A stretch of DNA of 10,503 nt from an uncultured Collinsella sp. (GTDB lineage Bacteria > Actinomycetota > Coriobacteriia > Coriobacteriales > Coriobacteriaceae): positions 1 to 10,503 of the forward strand of contig CAADVJ010000147.1 of assembly GCA_900752475.1 (NCBI GenBank), read 5' to 3'. Position 1 is the first letter of the stretch. Each line of letters begins with the position of its first letter. Under the pieces are notes generated by a model. That model worked only from the letters and a program-made list of their open reading frames with translations. It was not told the origin of the DNA and searched no databases. Shown here one piece after another: positions 1 to 6,369 of this stretch. The position numbers and the translations under genes are program-made.

Positions 1-3
1 CCG

Positions 4-47
4 CCGCGGCTGAATTAGACACTCACCATTGTCGGCCTAATCCGCGG
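4..47. other. Possible stem-loop at window edge
   Basis: CCGCGG at 4-9 and ATTAG at 14-18 pair with CTAAT at 37-41 and CCGCGG at 42-47, leaving a 4-nt bulge and an 18-nt loop. The sequence TCTTTC follows. It could terminate a rightward gene that ends off the left edge, but the T-run is poor and no gene end is visible. No coding region is supported anywhere in 1-231. Confidence 0.25.
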
Positions 48-139
48 TCTTTCATGCAGCAGGGGCTCTCAATGTTTTTATGTCCTGCTCATATCGTCTG
101 TGCCGGCACTTGGGGACAGTCCTTGCGCCGATCTAAATA

Positions 140-205
140 AGTTGCGGTGAGATAGTTCTTGAATTGGCTTTTTGAGGGCTAAACAGGAACTATCTCACCG
201 CAACT
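140..205. repeat. Palindromic intergenic repeat, copy 1
   Basis: The arms are perfect 19-nt inverted copies: AGTTGCGGTGAGATAGTTC at 140-158 and its reverse complement at 187-205, around a 28-nt loop. The core TTGCGGTG..ATAG is shared with two further palindromes at 6306-6369 and 9864-9929, so this is a dispersed repeat family and not a one-off hairpin. It starts 27 bases beyond the stop codon of the minus-strand coiled-coil gene, so it could act as that gene's transcription end or mRNA 3' stabiliser. This copy has the most divergent loop and inner arm of the three. Confidence 0.85.
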
Positions 206-231
206 GCGTTGAGCGTTTTTTGGCAGCTGGT

Positions 232-1371
232 TTACTTGCTTGCGAACAGCCAGACTAGGATGATCACGAGGACTACGGCGATAATGCAGACGATGGCGCC
301 GGTGAATTTGATGCGTGAGTCGCGGGTACGCTCGCGCACCGCGTCCTCGGTGGCCTCGAGCTGGGCGACTTCTCGCTCGGTCTCGGCGCGTTCGGCTTTG
401 TCTCGGGCCAAGGATCCTGCAAGCGACTCAGTGATCTCTGGGTGGTCGTGCACCTCGGTCGCCTGTTCGATAATCGACTGCGCATGCGCGGCATCTGCTT
501 GGGTGTTGGCTATGCTCTGCTCTTGGTCGCGGCGTGCCTTGTCCTCGGCAGCGATCTTCTCGCGCAGTTCGCGCTGGCGCGTTGCAGCGGTGGTTTTTGC
601 GGTCTGCAGCTCGTCGCGCGCGGCATCGGCCTCTGCCGTCACGGCTTGGTGCGCGCGTTTGGCTTCGGCAATGGGGGCCTGCGCCTGTTCGACGGCCTGC
701 TCGGCTGCGGCAAGCGAGTGCTCAAGGTCGGCGGTGATGCGCGGGACATCTTCTTCGGCTTTTCGCAGGGCATCTGCCGTGTCGGAGATCTGCATCGAGA
801 GCTCGCTAGTGCGCACCGTATAGTTGGCGGGATTTGCCGATGGATTGCGTTGCAGCTCGGCATACTCATGACGCAGCGTCTCGAGCTGGGCGCGCGTGGC
901 GTCGACGGTTTGTTGTGCGGCCGCAATGCCGGCGTCTCGCTCGGCCTTCACCTTGTCGCGGATGCGCTTGGAATCCTCAAGACGTCGCATGAGGCGGTTG
1001 CCGGTCTCGCGAGAGCTCGCCTCGCGGGCCTCCACGGCGTCGAGCGCGGCCTTCAGGCGGAGCTCAGTCGCGTCATCCTCTGTCTTCATTTGTTCGAACT
1101 GACCCTTGAGCTCTGTCGCTTTGGCGGCGTGGGCATCACGGTCAATCTCGGCTGCCGCAGCGGTCTTTTGCGCTGTGGCGATCGCCTGACGCTGGTCGGC
1201 GACGATCTGGTCGTAGCGGCCTGCGATATCCTGGCGCGTCTCGAGTTCCTCGGCCTGATCGGCAATGCGCTGCTCAAGTTCGGCCAGGTGGGCGCGGGCA
1301 TCGGCAAGTGCCTTTTTCGCGGCGTTCATCTCGCGCATGGCCGAGGCGCCCTGGGCGATAAAGGTGCCCAC
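232..1371 (-). CDS. Coiled-coil, tail-anchored membrane protein (C-terminal part, separated by a frameshift)
   Basis: This frame encodes 379 residues, starting at a GTG with no visible ribosome binding site. Sense-looking codons continue upstream of that GTG (PAGSRDLGTAVSNTANAV) as far as the poly-G tract, so the GTG is unlikely to be the true start. The part is best read as the continuation of the reading frame at 1326-2006. Most of it is a long charged Ala/Glu/Arg/Gln-rich coiled coil (about residues 10-345). A single hydrophobic segment follows (about 354-376, FTGAIVCIIAVVLVIILVWLF), ending only a few residues before the stop. A basic stretch (RERTRDSRIK) precedes the anchor, suggesting the coiled coil is cytoplasmic. 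I do not recognise the family. A role in envelope organisation or scaffolding is only a guess. One added or two removed G bases would restore a single protein of about 590 residues. Confidence 0.7.
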   Translation of the reverse strand: MGTFIAQGASAMREMNAAKKALADARAHLAELEQRIADQAEELETRQDIAGRYDQIVADQRQAIATAQKTAAAAEIDRDAHAAKATELKGQFEQMKTEDDATELRLKAALDAVEAREASSRETGNRLMRRLEDSKRIRDKVKAERDAGIAAAQQTVDATRAQLETLRHEYAELQRNPSANPANYTVRTSELSMQISDTADALRKAEEDVPRITADLEHSLAAAEQAVEQAQAPIAEAKRAHQAVTAEADAARDELQTAKTTAATRQRELREKIAAEDKARRDQEQSIANTQADAAHAQSIIEQATEVHDHPEITESLAGSLARDKAERAETEREVAQLEATEDAVRERTRDSRIKFTGAIVCIIAVVLVIILVWLFASK

Positions 1372-2006
1372 GGCGTTCGCAGTGTTCGAGACAGCGGTCC
1401 CCAGATCGCGGCTCCCGGCGGGGGGGGGGGGGGGGGGTGGGGGGGGGTTGGGGGAGCGGTGTCGGCAGCGTCCGCATCGGCAGCCTGCGGCGCGGCGATA
1501 TTGCCGGTACCGCCCTCGACCACAGAAAAGCCTGCTGCGTGCGGATCGACCGCATCGGCGCCAATCGTGGGGTGCTCGAGCTGCAGAAACGAGGGCATGG
1601 TGCTGCCCTGGTCGGCAACCGGAGTCTCGCCGGGCACAAAGGTCGAGGCCGCCTCGGCGGCCTCCTCTTCCTCGGCATCGATATCGGCATCGGCGACGGC
1701 GTCTTTCATCGCTTTGACAGCATCCATCATGGAGTCCATGACGGCATCGAGCTCTTCTTCCGAAGACACCTCGATGGGGCCCGCTGCTTGCGGGGCGTCG
1801 TCCTGTACAGGGGCGTCGTCCTGAGCGGGCGCATCGTCGTTTTGCTCATCGGCGTTTTCTATTTCGGGGGTTTCCGCCGTAGCGCTTTCGTCCAAGATGG
1901 GGTCGTCGATGTCGATACCATCGCAGGTCACAGCGTCAGTATCTGCGGTGACGTCTGCGGGATCATCAATATGCTGTTGAGTCTGGGGGTCCAGCTCGTC
2001 TGTCAT
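1326..2006 (-). CDS. Acidic, disordered N-terminal part of the coiled-coil membrane protein (frameshifted at poly-G)
   Basis: The start chosen is the ATG at 2006-2004 (MTDELDPQTQ), which lies 9 nt after a GAGGAG ribosome binding site. An in-frame ATG at 2012 is only about 3 nt from that site, and upstream ATG 2087 lacks one. The product is strongly acidic and low complexity: DD/DE-rich, with a short tandem repeat (DDAPAQDDAPVQDDAPQ) and an Ala/Asp-rich stretch. It then enters a Pro-rich run encoded by the G tract at 1420-1454. As given, the frame leaves that run into unlikely sequence (GAAIWGPLSRTLRTP..) and stops at 1326, giving 226 residues. The coiled-coil and membrane-anchor sequence lies in another frame just downstream. 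I read both parts as one gene that is broken, phase-variable or mis-sequenced. No family was recognised. Confidence 0.65.
   Translation of the reverse strand: MTDELDPQTQQHIDDPADVTADTDAVTCDGIDIDDPILDESATAETPEIENADEQNDDAPAQDDAPVQDDAPQAAGPIEVSSEEELDAVMDSMMDAVKAMKDAVADADIDAEEEEAAEAASTFVPGETPVADQGSTMPSFLQLEHPTIGADAVDPHAAGFSVVEGGTGNIAAPQAADADAADTAPPTPPHPPPPPPPGAAIWGPLSRTLRTPWAPLSPRAPRPCAR
1420..1454. repeat. Homopolymeric G tract inside a coding region
   Basis: The plus strand reads 18 consecutive G (1420-1437), a T, 9 G (1439-1447), TT, then 5 G (1450-1454). On the coding (minus) strand this is a C tract encoding a proline-rich linker. Homopolymers this long are prone to replication slippage and also to sequencing and assembly error. 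The reading frames either side of the tract do not match: 16 or 19 G in the long run would join them. Confidence 0.95.
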
Positions 2007-2300
2007 AGGCATGTGCTCCTCATCGTTGTTTGTCACCCTATGATAAAGTCTCGCGCCGACATCCCGCGCGCCGCAGCAAAGTTTCAAAACGTGTTCGATG
2101 GCTTGATCTGATAACGATAACTCGGCCGCTTTATCCGGTTTGTACTTGACAATCCCTTCGCCGAACGACGTGGTGCCGTTCGCCTGCTGCGGTCTTTATT
2201 TTTCACTTGAACCCGCTAAAGTTGCATTTCAGCTTTTGGCGCGTGAAGTTGGATACGCGCAGTCGGCGGGCGTGCCCGTCGCGATTTGAAAGGACTTTGT
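2007..2300. promoter_or_regulatory. Divergent intergenic region between coiled-coil gene and dehydrogenase
   Basis: This 294-base gap separates divergently transcribed genes and must hold promoters in both directions. A perfect TTGACA lies at 2146-2151 on the plus strand, but no good -10 sits 16-18 bases downstream. A small inverted repeat, CGAACG (2162-2167) with CGTTCG (2177-2182), lies just after it and could be an operator. On the minus strand TATCAT (about 2039-2044) is a possible -10 for the coiled-coil gene, again without a clear -35. None of these is convincing alone. Confidence 0.3.
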
Positions 2301-3101
2301 ATGGGACTTTTCACTGGTAAGACCGTGATCGTCACCGGCGGCGGCAAGGCCACGCTCAAGGACGGTTCCGCTGGCTCCATCGGCTACGGCATCGATATCG
2401 CATTTGCCAAGGAGGGCGCGAACCTCGTCATCACCGGCCGCAACGTTGCCAAGCTCGAGGCCGCCAAGGAGTCTCTCGAGGCCGAGTACGGCGTCAAGGT
2501 TCTGCCTGTTCAGGCCGATGTCTCGGCTGGTCAGGACAACGAGGCCGTCGTCCAGAACGTCATCGACAAGGCCATTGAGGAGTTCGGCCGCATCGACGCC
2601 GTCGTCAACAATGCTCAGGCCAGCGCCTCGGGCGTGACCATCGCCGATCACACCATGGACCAGTTTAACCTGGCCATTTACTCCGGTCTGTATGCTACCT
2701 ATCTGTACATGCAGAAGGCCTATCCGCACCTGAAGGAGACCAAGGGCTCCGTGGTCAACTTTGCCTCGGGCGCCGGCCTGTTTGGCAACTATGGCCAGTG
2801 CAGCTATGCTGCCGCCAAGGAGGGCATCCGCGGCCTGACCCGCGTTGCCGCCAACGAGTGGGGCAAGGATGGCATCAACGTCAATATCGTTTGCCCGCTT
2901 GCTTGGACCGCTGCGCTCGAGAACTTCCAGGATGCCTATCCCGAGGCGTTCAAGGCCAATGTCCACATGCCGCCGGCGGGTCACTACGGCGACGTCGAGA
3001 AGGAAATCGGCCGCGTGGTCGTTCAGCTCTGCGGTCCCGACTTTAAGTACATGAACGGCGAGACCGTCACCCTTGAGGGTGGCATGGGCCAGCGGCCTTA
3101 G
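2301..3101 (+). CDS. Short-chain dehydrogenase/reductase, probable 12-alpha-hydroxysteroid dehydrogenase-like
   Basis: This is a classical-type SDR oxidoreductase of 266 residues, cytosolic and NAD(P)-dependent. The ATG at 2301 is chosen because AAAGGA ends 6 nt upstream. An upstream TTG in frame lacks such a site. The N-terminal Rossmann fold carries TGGGK (12-16) and SIGYG (26-30). Arg47 in TGRN suggests NADP preference. NNAQA (103-107) replaces the usual NNAG. The catalytic set looks intact: Ser156, Tyr169 and Lys173 (YAAAK). From memory, the AQASASG, FASGAGLFGN.GQCSYAAAKEGIRGL and C-terminal ETLTLEGGMGQRP-like stretches closely match the 12-alpha-hydroxysteroid dehydrogenase of Clostridium sp. 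ATCC 29733, which oxidises the 12-hydroxyl of cholate-type bile acids. That substrate assignment is inferred from family resemblance and is less certain than the SDR fold. About eight extra residues (TLKDGSAG) lie in the glycine-rich loop. It appears monocistronic. Confidence 0.9.
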   Translation: MGLFTGKTVIVTGGGKATLKDGSAGSIGYGIDIAFAKEGANLVITGRNVAKLEAAKESLEAEYGVKVLPVQADVSAGQDNEAVVQNVIDKAIEEFGRIDAVVNNAQASASGVTIADHTMDQFNLAIYSGLYATYLYMQKAYPHLKETKGSVVNFASGAGLFGNYGQCSYAAAKEGIRGLTRVAANEWGKDGINVNIVCPLAWTAALENFQDAYPEAFKANVHMPPAGHYGDVEKEIGRVVVQLCGPDFKYMNGETVTLEGGMGQRP

Positions 3102-3107
3102 GGGTTA

Positions 3108-3127
3108 CGCGGTTTTACCAAACCGCG
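3108..3127. terminator. Short stem-loop after the dehydrogenase gene
   Basis: CGCGGTTT (3108-3115) and AAACCGCG (3120-3127) form a perfect 8-bp stem with a TACC loop, seven bases after the stop codon. There is no T-run behind it, so it is at best a weak or factor-assisted transcription end or an mRNA 3' stabiliser. Confidence 0.4.
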
Positions 3128-3149
3128 CAACCAGTTGACGCTGCAAACC

Positions 3150-3238
3150 CGCCAGAGCGGCAATCTGCCTTTCAACTTCGGCGGCATGATCAAAAGATCA
3201 ATGCCACCTCGTTTCAAGGCACCTTGCTCGCTCTGGCG
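3150..3238. repeat. Long imperfect palindrome (about 89 nt)
   Basis: The ends CGCCAGAGCG (3150-3159) and CGCTCTGGCG (3229-3238) are perfect inverted copies. Moving inward, further paired blocks appear in register with small mismatches and two one-base offsets: GCAA/TTGC, TGCCTT/AAGGCA, GGCAT/ATGCC and GATC/GATC around an AAAA loop. The whole segment can fold into one long interrupted hairpin. It is non-coding and lies between the dehydrogenase and tgt. It may be a structured RNA or a small palindromic mobile element. No family was recognised. Confidence 0.55.
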
Positions 3239-3285
3239 TGTTTTCGCTGTCGGTGCCATAACATCGGCGTTGCTGTGGCTGTCGG

Positions 3286-3324
3286 AAATGATCCGTTGGG
3301 GACGGAGGAAAACGGATCATTTTT
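3286..3324. terminator. Stem-loop with T-run, likely intrinsic terminator
   Basis: AAATGATCCGTT (3286-3297) pairs perfectly with AACGGATCATTT (3311-3322) over 12 bp with a 13-nt loop, and runs into TTTTT (3320-3324). An A-run begins the left arm, so it could work in either direction. It most likely isolates tgt from transcription arriving from the dehydrogenase side. Confidence 0.55.
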
Positions 3325-3329
3325 ATCCT

Positions 3330-3375
3330 GGTGCATTGGTGCATTGGTGCAAGGGGGCAGGTTTCCTTTGCACCA
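3330..3375. repeat. Tandem GGTGCATT repeats and adjoining stem-loop
   Basis: Three head-to-tail octamers lie at 3330-3353: GGTGCATT, GGTGCATT and GGTGCAAG. TGGTGCAA at 3345-3352 is also the left arm of a hairpin with TTGCACCA at 3368-3375. The element sits just upstream of the tgt promoter region, so it could bind a regulator or affect the tgt leader. No function can be read from sequence alone. Confidence 0.5.
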
Positions 3376-3411
3376 GTTTCTGTCGAGTCGGTGCTCCTTG
3401 CGGGTTGCCCG

Positions 3412-3417
3412 TATAAT
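3412..3417 (+). promoter_or_regulatory. Candidate -10 element for tgt
   Basis: A perfect TATAAT lies 37 bases upstream of the tgt start. No consensus -35 is found at 16-18 bases, where the sequence reads CGGTGC or similar. The only TTG-like hexamer, TTGCGG (3398-3403), is too close. A start near 3424 would give a leader of about 30 bases holding the AAGGAG ribosome binding site. Confidence 0.5.
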
Positions 3418-3454
3418 GGTTTGCGTATGAACCGCAACCAAGGAGTTCCAGTTT

Positions 3455-4594
<1,140 letters not shown>

Positions 4595-4743
4595 GAGCCG
4601 CGGACGCGTTTGCGGGGCGTGAACAACGGTAAAGGCTGAGCGGTAGCCGCTCGTTACATTCTCTGACGCTGGCTGCGCGACCGCTGACCGATAGCTTGCA
4701 AGCACTTGATACATCGTGGGTACCATACCGAATAGTTGATGTT

Positions 4744-4790
4744 CGGGCGGGTGTTTGGCGCATGGCGTCGACCCCGCCCGTTTTTCTTTT
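4744..4790 (+). terminator. Intrinsic terminator in the tgt-LOG gap
   Basis: CGGGCGGG (4744-4751) and CCCGCCCG (4773-4780) form an 8-bp all-GC stem with a 21-nt loop, followed directly by TTTTTCTTTTTC. It lies 150 bases after tgt and ends only a few bases before the AGGAG site of the next gene. It may simply end the tgt transcript, or act as an attenuator in the leader of the LOG gene. No clear promoter fits between it and that gene. Confidence 0.8.
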
Positions 4791-4807
4791 TCTCGATAGG
4801 AGCACCC

Positions 4808-5566
4808 ATGATTAAGAACGAGAATGTCGAGGGCGAGCTTGCCTACGACGAGACGTACCGCCGTGGTCCCGTGGTCATGCGCGGCCCCATGATTCCTAAG
4901 GACAACACCTACGCCAACCTGCTGGCGCCCGAGGAGTCGACCGACTGGCTGCATGCCGATCCTTGGCGCGTACTGCGCATCCAGGCCGAGTTTGTCGATG
5001 GCTTTGGCGCACTTGCCGAGCTCGGGCCTGCGGTGACCATCTTCGGTAGCGCCCGTACGCCCAAGACCGATCCGCTCTACAAGGCGGCGCGCACGGTCGG
5101 TCGCAAGATTGCCCAGCGCGGCGTGGCGGTTATTACCGGTGGCGGCCCTGGCGTTATGGAAGCGGCCAACAAGGGAGCGGCGAGCGTCAACGGCAAGTCA
5201 GTCGGCCTGGGTATCGAGCTTCCGCACGAGCATGGGCTCAACAAATACGTGAACCTCGGTATGGACTTCCGCTACTTCTTTGTGCGCAAGACCATGTTCG
5301 TCAAATACAGCTCGGGCGCCATCGTGTTTCCCGGTGGTTTTGGCACGCTCGACGAGATGTTCGAGGTGCTCACGCTGGTGCAGACGCACAAGGTCAAGCG
5401 CATGCCGCTCGTGCTGGTGGGCAGCGAGTACTGGCAGGGCCTATTCGATTGGCTTAACGGTCCGGTGATGGGCGCCGGCATGATCAGCCCGCTCGATCCG
5501 GATCTGGTACACATTACCGACGACCTCAACGAGGCCGTCGACATCGCCCTGAGCGGGCTGATGTAG
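4808..5566 (+). CDS. LOG family (TIGR00730-type) nucleotide 5'-monophosphate phosphoribohydrolase
   Basis: LOG-family enzymes cleave the N-glycosidic bond of nucleoside 5'-monophosphates, releasing the base and ribose 5-phosphate. Plant and some bacterial members activate cytokinins. In a gut bacterium, purine nucleotide turnover is more likely. The 252-residue protein has FGSAR (79-83) at the nucleotide site, GGGPGVMEA (111-119), Arg160-Lys161 and the diagnostic PGGFGTLDE (175-183), all intact. About 70 residues at the N-terminus precede the core. The ATG at 4808 has AGGAG five bases upstream. An in-frame ATG at 4736 would put the terminator hairpin inside the coding region and is rejected. 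The gene follows tgt on the same strand after 213 bases containing a terminator, so co-transcription is doubtful. Old annotations often call this family 'lysine decarboxylase', which is incorrect. Confidence 0.93.
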   Translation: MIKNENVEGELAYDETYRRGPVVMRGPMIPKDNTYANLLAPEESTDWLHADPWRVLRIQAEFVDGFGALAELGPAVTIFGSARTPKTDPLYKAARTVGRKIAQRGVAVITGGGPGVMEAANKGAASVNGKSVGLGIELPHEHGLNKYVNLGMDFRYFFVRKTMFVKYSSGAIVFPGGFGTLDEMFEVLTLVQTHKVKRMPLVLVGSEYWQGLFDWLNGPVMGAGMISPLDPDLVHITDDLNEAVDIALSGLM

Positions 5567-5596
5567 ATCAATCGTGCCCACGCGACATGAATATGC

Positions 5597-5632
5597 ATGA
5601 CAATCTGATGTTATTTAACATCAGATTGTCAT
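5597..5632. promoter_or_regulatory. Perfect 16-bp inverted repeat upstream of toxin-antitoxin genes (operator and/or terminator)
   Basis: ATGACAATCTGATGTT (5597-5612) is perfectly inverted at 5617-5632 with an ATTT loop. It starts 31 bases after the LOG stop and sits just before a -10-like TATACT (5643-5648). Palindromes at this position in RelBE/DinJ-YafQ operons are typically bound by the antitoxin or the toxin-antitoxin complex for autorepression, and that is the likeliest role here. The same stem, followed by TTTATATT, could also terminate LOG transcription. Confidence 0.7.
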
Positions 5633-5679
5633 TTATATTGGGTATACTGGTGTAAAAGACGAGAGCGAGGAGGTCGCAA

Positions 5680-5979
5680 ATGTCTACAGCAACAGTTAAG
5701 CCTACGACGGTTCGAATCGAAGAGGGGCTCAAGGAGCAGGCGACTGAGTTCTTGGATTCGGTCGGCCTCAGCCTCAATTCCTATCTCAATCTTGCCGTTC
5801 GGCAGCTGGTAAATCAGCGAAAGATTCCTTTTGAGATTGTAGGAAGGGCGGAGGTGCCCAACGAGGCGACGAGACGCGCCATGGTGATCGCCGAGGCTCA
5901 TGAGTTGGGGATTTTGCCGGACGACAGCCCGTCATTCAATAACGCTGGTGAGCTTATATCGTTCCTCGATGAGGACTAG
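5680..5979 (+). CDS. RelB/DinJ family antitoxin
   Basis: A 99-residue protein whose N-terminus (TTVRIEEGLKEQATEFLDSVGLSLNSYLN) fits the ribbon-helix-helix DNA-binding fold of RelB/DinJ antitoxins, with the strand at about residues 8-14 and helices to about 46. The C-terminal part would wrap and neutralise the toxin. The start is fixed by a strong AGGAGGT five bases before the ATG. The toxin gene starts two bases after this stop, the tight coupling expected of a toxin-antitoxin operon. The palindrome at 5597-5632 is its probable operator. The family call is confident. Whether the partner is truly YafQ-like or another RelE variant does not affect it. Confidence 0.9.
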   Translation: MSTATVKPTTVRIEEGLKEQATEFLDSVGLSLNSYLNLAVRQLVNQRKIPFEIVGRAEVPNEATRRAMVIAEAHELGILPDDSPSFNNAGELISFLDED

Positions 5980-5981
5980 CG

Positions 5982-6290
5982 ATGTTTGAGATTAAAGTCG
6001 AGGCTCAGTTTAAGGTGGATTACAAACGGACGATGCGCATCCATCCGCAGCTAAAGAGAGAGTTTAAAGCGGCGGTTGCAGAGCTTGTGGCCCATGGGTC
6101 GCTTCCAGCGGAGTACGGCGCCCACGAGCTCTCAAACCCGGGCGGAAACTACAACGGCCACATTGATTTCCACCTATCCGATGGCTTGGTCGATGTGGTC
6201 GTTCTTTATCTTCCCCATAAGACTAATCCTGTGATCCGACTGGTCAGAATGGGCTCGCATGAGGAACTGTTCCAGGGCCCACTGAGCTAG
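5982..6290 (+). CDS. YafQ/RelE family mRNA interferase toxin
   Basis: A 102-residue toxin of the RelE superfamily, closest in pattern to YafQ, which cuts mRNA in the ribosomal A site. Visible features are the basic N-terminal segment FKVDYKR (10-16), LP.EY..HEL with His48, IDFH with His64, Asp71, and the C-terminal RMGSHEELF with His93 and Phe97. These line up with the E. coli YafQ catalytic positions His50, His63, Asp67, His87 and Phe91, so the enzyme looks active. The start lies two bases after the antitoxin stop, with a GATGAGGA ribosome binding site inside the antitoxin's last codons. Downstream, a palindromic repeat separates it from the convergent primase-helicase gene. The alignment to YafQ is from memory, so residue equivalences are approximate. 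Confidence 0.9.
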   Translation: MFEIKVEAQFKVDYKRTMRIHPQLKREFKAAVAELVAHGSLPAEYGAHELSNPGGNYNGHIDFHLSDGLVDVVVLYLPHKTNPVIRLVRMGSHEELFQGPLS

Positions 6291-6305
6291 CCACTCGCTT
6301 TTAAC

Positions 6306-6369
6306 TTGCGGTGGAATAGGGATTGATTGGCGGCTGATACGCCAAAAAACAGTCCCTATTCCACCGCAA
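6306..6369. repeat. Palindromic intergenic repeat, copy 2
   Basis: TTGCGGTGGAATAGGGA (6306-6322) is perfectly inverted at 6353-6369. Inside, TTGGCG (6327-6332) and CGCCAA (6340-6345) form a second stem, so the whole unit folds into one two-tier hairpin. It is closely related to copy 3 (9864-9929) in both arms and loop, and more distantly to copy 1. It lies between convergent genes and runs into the 3' end of the minus-strand helicase gene, providing that gene's final codons and stop (6356-6358). It may serve as a bidirectional transcription end. Confidence 0.9.

Noticed and set aside
100..109. Perfect 10-bp palindrome GTGCCGGCAC
   Set aside because: Short and isolated, with no nearby promoter or second copy, so it may be chance in GC-rich DNA.
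3..140. Open plus-strand frame from the left edge to a TAA at 138-140
   Set aside because: Only 45 codons, no recognisable sequence, a hairpin inside it, and it ends at the edge of a palindromic repeat. More likely intergenic.
442..1824. Long plus-strand open frame of 460 codons opposite the coiled-coil gene
   Set aside because: It is an antisense shadow: low-complexity Gly/Cys/Leu-rich product with no ribosome binding site. It is open only because the minus-strand gene is GC-rich and Ala/Glu-rich.
2229..2984. Minus-strand open frame opposite the dehydrogenase
   Set aside because: The plus-strand protein has intact SDR motifs and a good ribosome binding site. The antisense product is repetitive Leu/Gly/Asp/Val-rich.
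4713..4731. T-box-like GTGGGTACC before the LOG terminator
   Set aside because: It only partly resembles the T-box consensus, does not overlap the terminator arm, and the downstream gene is not an amino-acid or aminoacyl-tRNA gene.
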